Shown here: positions 8,289-14,961 of the stretch, in pieces
How the letters are laid out: every line of letters starts with the position of its first letter
How positions within the stretch are numbered: the first letter of the stretch is position 1
Origin: an uncultured Treponema sp.
GTDB lineage: Bacteria; Spirochaetota; Spirochaetia; Treponematales; Treponemataceae
Length of the DNA stretch: 27,201 nucleotides
Direction of reading: 5' to 3'
Assembly (NCBI GenBank): GCA_937893155.1
Contig: CALBGU010000247.1
Span: 1-27,201, forward strand
Notes under the pieces: model-generated
What the model saw: the letters and a program-made list of their open reading frames with translations, nothing else
What the model was told of the DNA's origin: nothing
The model's database searches: none
Made by a program: the position numbers and the translations under genes

Positions 8289-8372
8289 TTATGCCACAAT
8301 GCTGTTGAACTCGCTGTACGGCGCAAGCATTTGCAGCATAAATTCATACGGCGTTACGTTTTTTAGGAGGTG
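8289..8372 (-). pseudogene. Possible gene remnant cut off by a palindromic element
   Basis: Read on the minus strand, about 26 codons run from the inner edge of the palindromic element (near 8372) to a stop at 8289-8291. They give protein-like sequence (TPYEFMLQMLAPYSEF). There is no start codon or ribosome-binding site, and a stop appears as soon as the frame enters the element. It looks like the 3' end of a gene that lost its upstream part when the element arrived. The family is not recognised, and a chance frame cannot be excluded. Confidence 0.25.
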
Positions 8373-8513
8373 TTACAAAAGGAATGTTGATGTTATAGAC
8401 TGTCATTCGCGAACTTGTTTCGGAATCTCATTCCTTTGGCGATGCTGAAAAAGATTCACAAACAAGTTCAGTATGACAATTATTTTTTTTACAAGCATAC
8501 TTTCTGTAACACC
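8369..8513. repeat. Nested palindromic (MITE-like) element
   Basis: The outer ends are inverted: GGTGTTACA at 8369-8377 and TGTAACACC at 8505-8513, with similarity continuing imperfectly for about 23 bp. Inside lies a second inverted repeat, 8401-8428 against 8452-8478, ending in TGTCAT/ATGACA and sharing GAACTTGTTT. No transposase is present. The whole fits a small non-autonomous mobile element with another inserted in it, between convergent genes. The inner part is related to the repeats at 9843, 16624 and 22446. Confidence 0.75.
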
Positions 8514-8535
8514 ACGGAAAATTTAGTGCGAAACG

Positions 8536-9759
8536 CTATTCATCGCCAGCCTTAAAATTGTAAATCGGCTTAATCACCTTGACGACCTCGGCGGTGGGCG
8601 CAATGTTTGAAACAATGTCGTCCATCGTTTTGTATGCCATCGGCGCTTCGTCTATCGTATCCAAATTGACCGTCGTGGAAAAAATCCCGCTCATCTCCGC
8701 TTTGAATTCCTCAAGACTCAACGTTTTTTTTGCCTGCTTGCGGCTCATCACCCGCCCCGCTCCGTGCGGCGCAGAAAAGTTCCAATCCGCGTTCCCTTTG
8801 CCCACGCAAATGAGCGAGCCGTCGCGCATATTGATAGGAATCAGCAGTTTTTCGCCCGTCTTCGCACTCACCGCGCCCTTTCGCAAAATCATCGCGTCCG
8901 TGTCGATGTAATTGTGAATCGTCGTAAACTGCTCGATGATGTCGCTTTCTTTGAGATGAAGCCCCACCGAAATCGTCTGAATCATCGCTTTTCGATTCAA
9001 CGCCGCAAAATGCTGCATAATGCGCATATCGTTCACATAATCATCGAATAGACTGCCGCTCACATACGCCAAATCGTGGGGAATCTGCGTGGAAATCTGC
9101 GATTTCAGCTCGGAGAGACTCTCTTCAATCTCGCTTTCTCTGCCCTCCTCCTTGAGCCGAGCAATCAACGCCTTGCAATCCTCCCCGCTCTTGCCGTTCA
9201 GTTGCCGCCACGCCTGCTCCTGATAATAATCCGCGATTTCAAGCCCCGCGTGCCGACTCCCCGAATGGACAACGATATACAAATTGCCCTCGTCGTCGCG
9301 GTCAGCCTCAATAAAATGATTGCCGCCGCCGAGCGTGCCGAGGCTCAAAAGCGCGCGATGCTTGTTAAATCTGCCCTTCACGCGCTCCCATTCCACCTGC
9401 GCAGTAAACGGGTGCGCAAACTTTCGGATTTTGAACCCCGACGGAATATTTTTTCGGATAATCTTATCGAGCGCCTGCCCGCTAAACGTTTCGCTTGCCT
9501 CCGCGTCCGCCTTAATGCACAGCGTTTCCATTCCGCACCCGATGTCCACTCCCACCAGATTCGGCACAATCTTATCGCGAATCGTCATCGTCGTGCCAAT
9601 CGTACAGCCCGCGCCCGCGTGAACGTCAGGCATCAAGCGGATAGAACTTCCCGCGGTAAATTCCTGATTGCACAGCGTCAAAATCTGCTCCACAGATTTT
9701 TCATCAATCGTGTCCGTAAAAACCTTTGCCGTATTGTATTTTCCAGCGATTTCTCTCAT
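8536..9759 (-). CDS. rtcB: RNA-splicing ligase RtcB
   Basis: A 407-residue protein, the usual bacterial length, that joins 2',3'-cyclic phosphate or 3'-phosphate RNA ends to 5'-hydroxyl ends using GTP and manganese. Family landmarks in order are GVDIGCGMETL with the metal-binding Cys, GTLGGGNHFIEA, HSGSRHAG, and PHGAGRVMSR, whose His is guanylated. Reading on the minus strand, GGAGGCG precedes the ATG at good spacing, and a TAGAAT (complement of 9781-9786) could be the -10 box with a weak -35. It stands alone, converging on the molybdenum-hydroxylase cluster; no archease or RtcR regulator is in the window, so its trigger cannot be inferred. Likely role: RNA repair or tRNA maturation after cleavage. 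Confidence 0.95.
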   Translation of the reverse strand: MREIAGKYNTAKVFTDTIDEKSVEQILTLCNQEFTAGSSIRLMPDVHAGAGCTIGTTMTIRDKIVPNLVGVDIGCGMETLCIKADAEASETFSGQALDKIIRKNIPSGFKIRKFAHPFTAQVEWERVKGRFNKHRALLSLGTLGGGNHFIEADRDDEGNLYIVVHSGSRHAGLEIADYYQEQAWRQLNGKSGEDCKALIARLKEEGRESEIEESLSELKSQISTQIPHDLAYVSGSLFDDYVNDMRIMQHFAALNRKAMIQTISVGLHLKESDIIEQFTTIHNYIDTDAMILRKGAVSAKTGEKLLIPINMRDGSLICVGKGNADWNFSAPHGAGRVMSRKQAKKTLSLEEFKAEMSGIFSTTVNLDTIDEAPMAYKTMDDIVSNIAPTAEVVKVIKPIYNFKAGDE

Positions 9760-10108
9760 TTTTCGCCTCCAGTTGATTTGATTCTAGCCGAAGAACACGC
9801 ATTTATCACGGAAAAAAAAGTGCGAAACACCGACTTTTATTCTGTCATTGCCGCTCATTGAGCGAAGTCGAACCGAGTAAAAAAGATTATTCACGTCAAG
9901 GTGCGATAATGAGCGCATATTTTTTGTAAATTTTCTCCAATTTTTATATTTTTTAGAGATTTTTAGACATTTTTTCTTTGTGATTGGTTTAAGAGTCATT
10001 AAAAATGCGTAATAATTGCAAAAAAAGTGAAACCAAATTGCATTTTCGTGGCTTTTATGAGTAAAAAGCTGCTAAAAATACAGCAAAATTATCTATCGGA
10101 GGGTAATT
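9760..10108. other. Intergenic region between divergent rtcB and the beta-helix gene
   Basis: This 349-bp stretch holds the rtcB leader and probable promoter at its left end, a short palindromic element at 9843-9912, and then very T/A-rich DNA to about 10,085. The ribosome-binding site GGAGGG of the next gene is at 10098-10103. I see no RNA gene and no convincing -35/-10 pair for the rightward gene; TTGCAA and TTGCAT hexamers occur but lack properly spaced -10 boxes. Confidence 0.6.
9843..9912. repeat. Short copy of the dispersed palindromic repeat
   Basis: It begins TGTCATTGCCG and ends with a 29-nt right arm (9884-9912) that reads AGATTATTCACGTCAAGG at its left end and GATAATGA at its right end. 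The arm matches the one at 16741-16769 at 24 of 29 positions and that at 22541-22569 at 23 of 29. The middle holds GCTCATTGAGC, a small perfect palindrome. Confidence 0.7.
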
Positions 10109-11836
10109 ATGAACAGATTTGGATTTGGAGCATTCGCACTTGCATTGTTTTCGGCATCGCTTCAGGCGCAGGATTTTGTGATTCCGCCGGGGTTCGGCAC
10201 GGTGCGCGATGAAGAAAAGCCGCAGTTGAACGCAAGCGAAGAGGCGGACGGCAAAGCACGGAACATTTCGGGCGCGCACATCACCGCAGAAAACGAAAAC
10301 GAAAGCGCGGTGCTTTCCAAAAACGGCGGCTCAATCGCTGTTTCTGGCTCGGAGATAAAAAAGACGGGCAACACCACAAACGACGGTCAGAGCAATTTTT
10401 ACGGGCTAAACGCGGCGGTTGTCGCCGAAACGGGAAGTTCGGTTTCGCTGACGGGCGTGCAGATTGAAAGCGACGCAGACGGGGCAAACGCTGTTTTTGC
10501 CACAGGAAGCGGCGCAAAAATCACCGCAAAGAATGTGAAAATCACCACAAAACAGAATTCTTCGCGCGGATTAGACGCAACGTATGGCGGCACGGTGAGC
10601 GCGGAAAATGTGGAGATTTCCACCGCGGGCGCGCACTCGGCGGCATTTGCAACCGACCGCGGAGAAGGCATCATCAGCGTGTCGGGCGGCTCGGCAAAAA
10701 CGGCGGGCGAAGGCTCTCCGGTGATTTATTCCACGGGAAACATCAGCGTGAAAAACATCACGGGAACGGCAACGGGGGCGGAAATCGCCGTCATTGAAGG
10801 CAAAAATTCTATCAACATCGAAAGCAGCAATCTTTCGGGGGCTGGACCGAACGGCATTATGCTCTATCAAAGTTTTTCTGGCGATGCGGAAATCGGAGAA
10901 AGCGTGCTTTCGGTCAAAAATTCTACGCTGAAATCTCGGTCTGCGGGTGCATTTTTTTACATCACAAACACCAAAAGCAAAATCGATATTTCAAACACCA
11001 ATCTGGAGTTTTCGTCGCCTGTGCTTCTGCGTGCATCGGGCAACAACAGCGAGCGCGGCTGGGGACGGCGCGGCAAAAACGGCGGCACGGTGGATTTTTC
11101 GGCGCAAAATCAAGTGCTTTCGGGAAACATCGAATGTGATGAAATCAGTGCGGTCAATCTTGCGTTTGGCGACGGCGTGCGATTCACTGGCGCAATCAAT
11201 GCAAAAAATGCAGGCGCGGTGACGCTCTCGCTTTCCAAAAACGCCCTCGTTACGCTCAGCGCAGACAGTTACGTCGATTCGATTTCAGACGCGGACGGCA
11301 AGTTCAAAAATATCCAATCGAACGGTTTTAATCTGTATTACAACAAAAACGCGGCGGCAAACAAAAAGCTCAAAGGCAAATCCTACAAGCTCCAAGGCGG
11401 CGGAAAACTCATCGGCATTGCAATCGAGCGGAAACAAATCACGATTGACGAAACAGAACGCGCGCCCCAGAGAGAACACGCGCCCGGCGAAATGCCAGCG
11501 TTGATTCAGCTGACGGGAACGGTGAAAATTTCGGGAAACACCGTGCTTTTTGAGTGCGATGACGGCAGGGAATTCACGCTGGAAACCGCCCCTGCACCGC
11601 ACGAAAACCACAACGGCAATCCGCCCCAGCAGCCCGCAGGAAATGCGCCAAAAATGGGCGGAGCACACCCGCAGGGCAATCCACCTCAGGGAAATCCGCC
11701 GAGCAAAGACGGAATGCAAAAAGCAATATCGCGCTCGGAACTGCTTTTGCTGAACGGGCAAACCGTGGAAATCGCAGGATTTGAGTTAAAGGACAAAAAC
11801 GGCGTTTTCGCAGTTTTTTCGGCAGAAAAAAAATAA
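10109..11836 (+). CDS. Exported beta-helix-like protein with Pro/Gly-rich linker
   Basis: A 575-residue protein of unknown function. Residues 1 to about 21 are a signal peptide ending near LQAQD. Residues ~45-440 are Gly, Ser, Thr, Ala and Asn rich with many short alternating strands (SGSEIKK, ITAKNVKITT, VSAENVEIST, ISVKNITGTA), the pattern of a right-handed parallel beta-helix as in pectate-lyase-like proteins and adhesins. Residues ~465-575 look like a small beta-barrel split by a Pro/Gly/Gln/Asn-rich loop (NPPQQPAGN, QGNPPQGNPP). No catalytic motif or autotransporter barrel is visible. GGAGGG precedes the ATG by 5 nt. It stands alone. A surface or periplasmic carbohydrate-binding or adhesive role is an inference only. 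Confidence 0.78.
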   Translation: MNRFGFGAFALALFSASLQAQDFVIPPGFGTVRDEEKPQLNASEEADGKARNISGAHITAENENESAVLSKNGGSIAVSGSEIKKTGNTTNDGQSNFYGLNAAVVAETGSSVSLTGVQIESDADGANAVFATGSGAKITAKNVKITTKQNSSRGLDATYGGTVSAENVEISTAGAHSAAFATDRGEGIISVSGGSAKTAGEGSPVIYSTGNISVKNITGTATGAEIAVIEGKNSINIESSNLSGAGPNGIMLYQSFSGDAEIGESVLSVKNSTLKSRSAGAFFYITNTKSKIDISNTNLEFSSPVLLRASGNNSERGWGRRGKNGGTVDFSAQNQVLSGNIECDEISAVNLAFGDGVRFTGAINAKNAGAVTLSLSKNALVTLSADSYVDSISDADGKFKNIQSNGFNLYYNKNAAANKKLKGKSYKLQGGGKLIGIAIERKQITIDETERAPQREHAPGEMPALIQLTGTVKISGNTVLFECDDGREFTLETAPAPHENHNGNPPQQPAGNAPKMGGAHPQGNPPQGNPPSKDGMQKAISRSELLLLNGQTVEIAGFELKDKNGVFAVFSAEKK

Positions 11837-11893
11837 AACAGCGTTGAAAAATCGGTAAATGATAATATTTATGCAATTATTGAGGGTATTTTT

Positions 11894-11905
11894 GCATATA
11901 TATGC
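11894..11905. promoter_or_regulatory. 12-bp perfect palindrome abutting the DAHP synthase promoter
   Basis: GCATATATATGC ends exactly where the -35 box TTGACA begins at 11906. The symmetry and placement suit an operator or activator site, but alternating AT runs also arise by chance. Confidence 0.35.
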
Positions 11906-11934
11906 TTGACAGCACATAGTATTCTTGCTAGAGT
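11906..11934 (+). promoter_or_regulatory. Strong promoter for the aromatic leader and DAHP synthase
   Basis: A consensus -35 TTGACA (11906-11911), a 17-bp spacer and TAGAGT (11929-11934). The start codon of the leader ORF follows after 6 nt, so the transcript should begin at or next to that ATG. Confidence 0.85.
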
Positions 11935-11940
11935 AACGCT

Positions 11941-12033
11941 ATGAACAACAAAAACATTTTTGCATACTTTTATTACTATCAATACTCTCCTAAACTGTGC
12001 GAAGGTGTTTTTGTTGCGACAAAGATTTCGTAA
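11941..12033 (+). CDS. Tyrosine/phenylalanine-rich attenuator leader peptide
   Basis: A 30-codon ORF starting right after the promoter. Residues 7-15 read FAYFYYYQY. In all there are five Tyr (residues 9, 11, 12, 13, 15) and three Phe (7, 10, 24), and no Trp. It ends at TAA 12031-12033, 20 nt before the terminator stem. There is no Shine-Dalgarno; the ATG coincides with the expected transcript start, like other first genes here. The peptide itself probably has no function: stalling at the Tyr codons when charged tRNA-Tyr is scarce would expose 12001-12016. It is too short for usual gene finders. That it is translated is inferred from codon content, position and RNA structure together. Confidence 0.85.
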   Translation: MNNKNIFAYFYYYQYSPKLCEGVFVATKIS

Positions 12034-12087
12034 CCATTTGTATGGTAATTCGAGAACCTTCCACAACTGCGGAGGGTTCTTTTTTTA
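11946..12087 (+). terminator. Transcription attenuator of the DAHP synthase gene
   Basis: Terminator (3:4): AGAACCTTCC (12053-12062) pairs with GGAGGGTTCT (12071-12080), 10 bp with one G-U, an 8-nt loop and seven Ts from 12080. Antiterminator (2:3): GAAGGT (12001-12006) pairs perfectly with ACCTTC (12056-12061) and extends by four more pairs past a bulged G. Protector (1:2): CAACAAAAACA (11946-11956) pairs perfectly with TGTTTTTGTTG (12006-12016), 11 bp. A ribosome stalled at the Tyr codons (11965-11985) would cover segment 1 and free segment 2, allowing read-through. A ribosome reaching the stop at 12031 would cover segment 2, so the terminator forms. Confidence 0.87.
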
Positions 12088-12110
12088 TATCACTTTTAAG
12101 GAGTTTTACG

Positions 12111-13145
12111 ATGATTGTAGTTTTGAAGAACGGTGCGCCAGAGCAAAAAGTGCAGGAATTGACCAACGGCTTAAAAGCTCGCGGGTTCGATATTCACGTT
12201 TCCAAGGGCACGACGACCACGATTTTCGGTCTTATCGGCGATACGTCGCAGATTGAGCCAGAAGAGTTGCTCGCATACGATTTTGTGGAAAGCGCCCAGC
12301 GCGTAAAAGCTCCGTACAAACAGGCGAGCCGCAGTTTTCACCCCGCAGACACCGTAGTGTGCGTCAAGAGCAAAACCGACGCGAATCTTGGCGGCTGTAT
12401 CGGAGACGGAAAATCGGTGGTGGTGATGGCAGGACCGTGTTCCGTGGAAAACGAAGCGCAGGTGGTCGAGGTGGCAAAGGCGGTCAAGGCGAGCGGCGCA
12501 CGGTTCTTGCGCGGCGGTGCGTTTAAGCCGAGAACCAGCCCGTACAGTTTTCAGGGCTTAGGCGCGGACGGCTTGGAGTTGCTCAAAATTGCGCGTGCAG
12601 AAACGGGCTTGCCGATTGTTACCGAACTGATGGCAATCAACCAGATTCCGCTGTTTGAAGATGTGGACATCATTCAAATCGGGGCGCGCAATATGCAGAA
12701 TTTTGATTTGCTCAAGGAAGTCGGAAAGCTCAAACAGCCGATTTTGCTCAAGCGCGGGCTGTCGTCCACGGTCAAAGAATTTTTGATGAGCGCGGAATAC
12801 ATTATGGCGAGCGGCAATCAGAACGTGATTTTGTGCGAGCGCGGAATCCGCACGTTCGACAATTACACGCGCAACTGTCTTGATTTGTCAATCGTGCCGT
12901 TCCTCAAAAAAGAGACGCATCTCCCCGTCATCATCGACCCAAGCCACGCCTGCGGGATTCGCTGGATGGTGCCGACGCTGGCAAAAGCCGCGGTTGCTGT
13001 GGGCGCAGACGGCTTGATTATCGAGGTGCACAACAATCCCGAAAAAGCCCTGTGCGACGGCGAACAGTCGCTCACACCCGCGCAGTTTGACGACACGATG
13101 AAACTGCTCGCAAAATACGCCGCCGTGGAAAATCGCACGCTCTAA
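12111..13145 (+). CDS. aroF: 3-deoxy-7-phosphoheptulonate (DAHP) synthase, type I-beta with N-terminal regulatory domain
   Basis: A 344-residue enzyme that condenses phosphoenolpyruvate and erythrose 4-phosphate, the first step to chorismate, Tyr, Phe and Trp. Residues 1 to ~68 match the ferredoxin-like domain of the Thermotoga-type enzyme, which gives feedback inhibition by Tyr and Phe. The catalytic barrel follows, with AGPCSVE (metal ligand Cys110), KPRTSPYSFQGLG, IIDPSHACG and DGLIIEVHNNP. The ATG at 12111 has AAGGAG at 12098-12103; longer upstream frames would run through the attenuator. The gene appears monocistronic, with a terminator at 13178. Control thus seems to act at two levels by the same amino acids: attenuation of transcription and feedback on the enzyme. 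Confidence 0.95.
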   Translation: MIVVLKNGAPEQKVQELTNGLKARGFDIHVSKGTTTTIFGLIGDTSQIEPEELLAYDFVESAQRVKAPYKQASRSFHPADTVVCVKSKTDANLGGCIGDGKSVVVMAGPCSVENEAQVVEVAKAVKASGARFLRGGAFKPRTSPYSFQGLGADGLELLKIARAETGLPIVTELMAINQIPLFEDVDIIQIGARNMQNFDLLKEVGKLKQPILLKRGLSSTVKEFLMSAEYIMASGNQNVILCERGIRTFDNYTRNCLDLSIVPFLKKETHLPVIIDPSHACGIRWMVPTLAKAAVAVGADGLIIEVHNNPEKALCDGEQSLTPAQFDDTMKLLAKYAAVENRTL

Positions 13146-13177
13146 GCGCAGTTCCATTTTTTTTATGATGCCAGATG

Positions 13178-13208
13178 AAGTGCCGCACTCAGATACGGCA
13201 CTTTTTTT
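13178..13208 (+). terminator. Rho-independent terminator after DAHP synthase
   Basis: AAGTGCCG (13178-13185) and CGGCACTT (13196-13203) form a perfect 8-bp stem with a 10-nt loop, followed by a T run to 13208. It lies 33 nt past the stop codon. Confidence 0.92.
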
Positions 13209-13276
13209 GACCAGATACGCTGTGAAGAAAAGAGAAAAAAAAGAAAGGCGTTGCACTTTTGGGCGGCGGGAACGAC

Positions 13277-13494
13277 AAAAAAAATTTTTCGCTCTGCTTT
13301 CGCGTGGATTTGGTAAAAAAAAATTTTTTTCGCTTTTACTCCGCGTGGATTCAGTAAAAAAAAATTTTTTTCGCTCTCACTCCGCGTGGATTCGATAAAA
13401 AAAAATTTTTTTCGCTCTCGCTCCGCGTGGATTCGGCAAAAAAAAATTTTTTTCGCTCTCACTTCACACGGATTTGGGTAAAAAAAAATTTTTT
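13277..13494. repeat. A9T7 tandem repeats, 41-bp period
   Basis: Six A-tract/T-tract blocks start at 13277 (A8T5), 13315, 13356, 13397, 13438 (each A9T7) and 13480 (A9T6). Spacing is exactly 41 bp for the central units and 42 for the last. Between blocks lies a conserved segment with CGCTCTCACTCCGCGTGGAT or close variants. Each A9T7 block can pair with itself, and 41 bp is close to four helical turns, so bends would be in phase. It fills the 400-bp gap between the DAHP synthase terminator and the AraC gene. Frames through it on either strand are repeat translations, not genes. Confidence 0.9.
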
Positions 13495-13549
13495 GAGAAT
13501 CTTTTTCGCACTTCATAAATGCAACAAAGATTTTCGTCGAAATAAAAAT

Positions 13550-14458
13550 ATGCTCTTACACACGATTATCAATGCGAAAACACAAGAAGAATCCAATACC
13601 GCGGTTTTAAGCGATTTTCCGTACCGCGCCGATTCGCCGAAACTGCACGAATTGCCGCGCCGCTCATATCCGTGGCATTGGCACAGCGATGTGGAATTTT
13701 TTTATCTGGAAAGCGGCAGCATTGAATATCGCATTCCCGGCGAAAGTGTGATTTTTGAAGCGGGGGAAGCAGGATTTTTGAACGGCGACATTCTCCATTC
13801 CACCAAGACCGTGAGCGCGGAAAATTGCGAAGAGATTGTGCATATTTTTTTGCCGTCATTTCTTTCGGGCGGCGCGCAGAGTTGCATTGACACCAAATAT
13901 ATTTTTCCGCTCCAAAAAAATAAGGGCATCACGATTGTAAAATTCCCAAAAGACAGCAAAGAGTGTAAGACCGCGATTGAGGTGATGAGAACAGCGTTCG
14001 CTCTTTTTTACCGCAAGGAATTCGGTTATGAGGCAAAAATCCGTTCGCTGATGATGGATTTGTGGCTTTTGACGCTCACGTTTTGCCGCGAGCACGGAAT
14101 GAAAGAAGTGCGGGAAACAGCGGATTCCAAGCGCATAAAGCGAATGGCGGATTTTATCGACGCGCATTTTTTTGAGCGCCTCACGCTTTTTGACATCGCG
14201 CAATCGGCGGACATCGGCGAGCGGGAATGTTGCCGCTGTTTTGCCCGTCAGCTCAAGACATCGCCGCTGGATTATCTTACCGACATTCGCACGGGCAAAG
14301 CGCGGGAATTGCTGTTGACCACAAACGACGCGATTGAAATTGTGGCGGAAAAATGCGGATTTTCATCGGGCGGGTATTTTTGCAAGGTGTTCAAAAAACG
14401 CACGGGATTTTCTCCGCGCCAGTTCCGTTCTTCCGAAAAATCACGAAATGCAACTTGA
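13550..14458 (+). CDS. AraC-family transcriptional regulator with cupin sensor domain
   Basis: A 302-residue regulator. The N-terminal part is a cupin-like sensor fold (YPWHWHSDVEFFYLESG, then GDILHST), as in AraC proteins sensing sugars or small molecules. The C-terminal ~100 residues hold two helix-turn-helix motifs: LTLFDIAQSADIGERECCRCF and the conserved second helix segment AIEIVAEKCGFSSGGYFCKVFKKRTGFSPRQ, quoted here only by its ends (AIEIVAEKCGF and FKKRTGFSPRQ). The frame is open back to 13427, but the upstream portion is A9T7 repeat sequence, so I start at 13550. No clear ribosome-binding site precedes this ATG, so the start is uncertain. Its target is unknown. The repeat array directly upstream might affect its expression. 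Confidence 0.87.
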   Translation: MLLHTIINAKTQEESNTAVLSDFPYRADSPKLHELPRRSYPWHWHSDVEFFYLESGSIEYRIPGESVIFEAGEAGFLNGDILHSTKTVSAENCEEIVHIFLPSFLSGGAQSCIDTKYIFPLQKNKGITIVKFPKDSKECKTAIEVMRTAFALFYRKEFGYEAKIRSLMMDLWLLTLTFCREHGMKEVRETADSKRIKRMADFIDAHFFERLTLFDIAQSADIGERECCRCFARQLKTSPLDYLTDIRTGKARELLLTTNDAIEIVAEKCGFSSGGYFCKVFKKRTGFSPRQFRSSEKSRNAT

Positions 14459-14484
14459 CCAAACTAAAAGAAATCTGTTATTAT
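14455..14484 (+). promoter_or_regulatory. Promoter of the tRNA gene
   Basis: TTGACC (14455-14460), an 18-bp spacer and TATTAT (14479-14484). Transcription would start near 14491, six bases before the tRNA. The -35 overlaps the AraC stop codon (14456-14458). Confidence 0.7.
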
Positions 14485-14496
14485 ATCTTCAGTTGC

Positions 14497-14570
14497 GGGA
14501 TATTAGCTCAGTCGGTTAGAGCAGAGGACTCATAATCCTTTTGTCCTAGGTTCAAGTCCTAGATGTCCCA
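14497..14570 (+). tRNA. tRNA with CAU anticodon (elongator Met or Ile2)
   Basis: A 74-nt cloverleaf without encoded CCA. The acceptor stem GGGATAT/ATGTCCC pairs fully with one G-U, and discriminator A is at 14570. The D arm is GCTC/GAGC, the anticodon stem GAGGA/TCCTT with loop CTCATAA, and the T arm CTAGG/CCTAG with loop TTCAAGT. A G1-C72 pair and no three G-C pairs in the anticodon stem exclude initiator tRNA. The CTCATAA loop and the TTTTGTCC variable region resemble the lysidine-modified Ile2 tRNA as much as elongator Met, so identity stays open. Confidence 0.95.
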
Positions 14571-14573
14571 AAG

Positions 14574-14604
14574 GCACTCAGATTTTCTGGGTGCTTTTTT
14601 TTTT
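14574..14604 (+). terminator. Rho-independent terminator after the tRNA
   Basis: GCACTCAGA (14574-14582) pairs with TCTGGGTGC (14586-14594), nine pairs with one G-U and a 3-nt loop, followed by ten Ts. Confidence 0.92.
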
Positions 14605-14613
14605 GCGTTACGG

Positions 14614-14642
14614 TTGCAAAGGCGCGATTTTCACGATATATT
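14614..14642 (+). promoter_or_regulatory. Promoter of the yhbY operon, leaderless type
   Basis: TTGCAA (14614-14619), a 17-bp spacer and TATATT (14637-14642). The ATG at 14650 follows after 7 nt, with no Shine-Dalgarno between. Confidence 0.75.
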
Positions 14643-14649
14643 TAACAAT

Positions 14650-14961
14650 ATGACAGAGTTGACAAGTCGCCAGCGAAAAGTGCTGGAAAGACACGCGCAG
14701 CCGCTTGCTGCCGTGGTACAAGTGGGACAAAGCGGGCTTTCACCCGAAATCGTAAATCACATTCAGAATGTGATGAAAACAAACGAGCTTATCAAGGTGA
14801 AATTTAACGAGTTTAAGGACGAAAAAATCGAATTGATGAAAAGCCTTGAAGAGCAAACGGATATTACGGTGGTGCGGATTATCGGAAACACCGCGATTTT
14901 ATACAAGCCTGCAAAAGAAAAAGACAAGCGCAAGTTTGAAAAAGAGCTTTCGAGGGCGTAA
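14650..14961 (+). CDS. yhbY: YhbY-family CRM-domain RNA-binding protein
   Basis: A 103-residue protein that is one CRM domain. Family members bind precursor large-subunit rRNA and assist ribosome assembly. Visible features are the opening LTSRQRKVLERHAQ, the GxxG loop in VGQSGLSPEIV, and NELIKVKFNE, all in family order. The frame is open to 14563, but that would run back through the tRNA end and terminator. The ATG at 14650 sits 7 nt after a -10 box and gives the standard family length, so this start is firm. A stop codon is followed at once by the Nudix ATG, so the genes are co-transcribed. Cytoplasmic. Confidence 0.93.
   Translation: MTELTSRQRKVLERHAQPLAAVVQVGQSGLSPEIVNHIQNVMKTNELIKVKFNEFKDEKIELMKSLEEQTDITVVRIIGNTAILYKPAKEKDKRKFEKELSRA

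Noticed and set aside
9076..9861. 261-codon forward ORF opposite rtcB
   Set aside because: Arg/His/Leu-rich shadow; rtcB on the minus strand carries all family motifs.
13277..13494. CRISPR array
   Set aside because: The units are repeated throughout with no unique spacers, are dominated by A/T runs, and no cas gene is present.
13163..13516. 117-codon minus-strand ORF with KKIFF repeats
   Set aside because: It is a translation of the A9T7 array and part of the DAHP synthase terminator.
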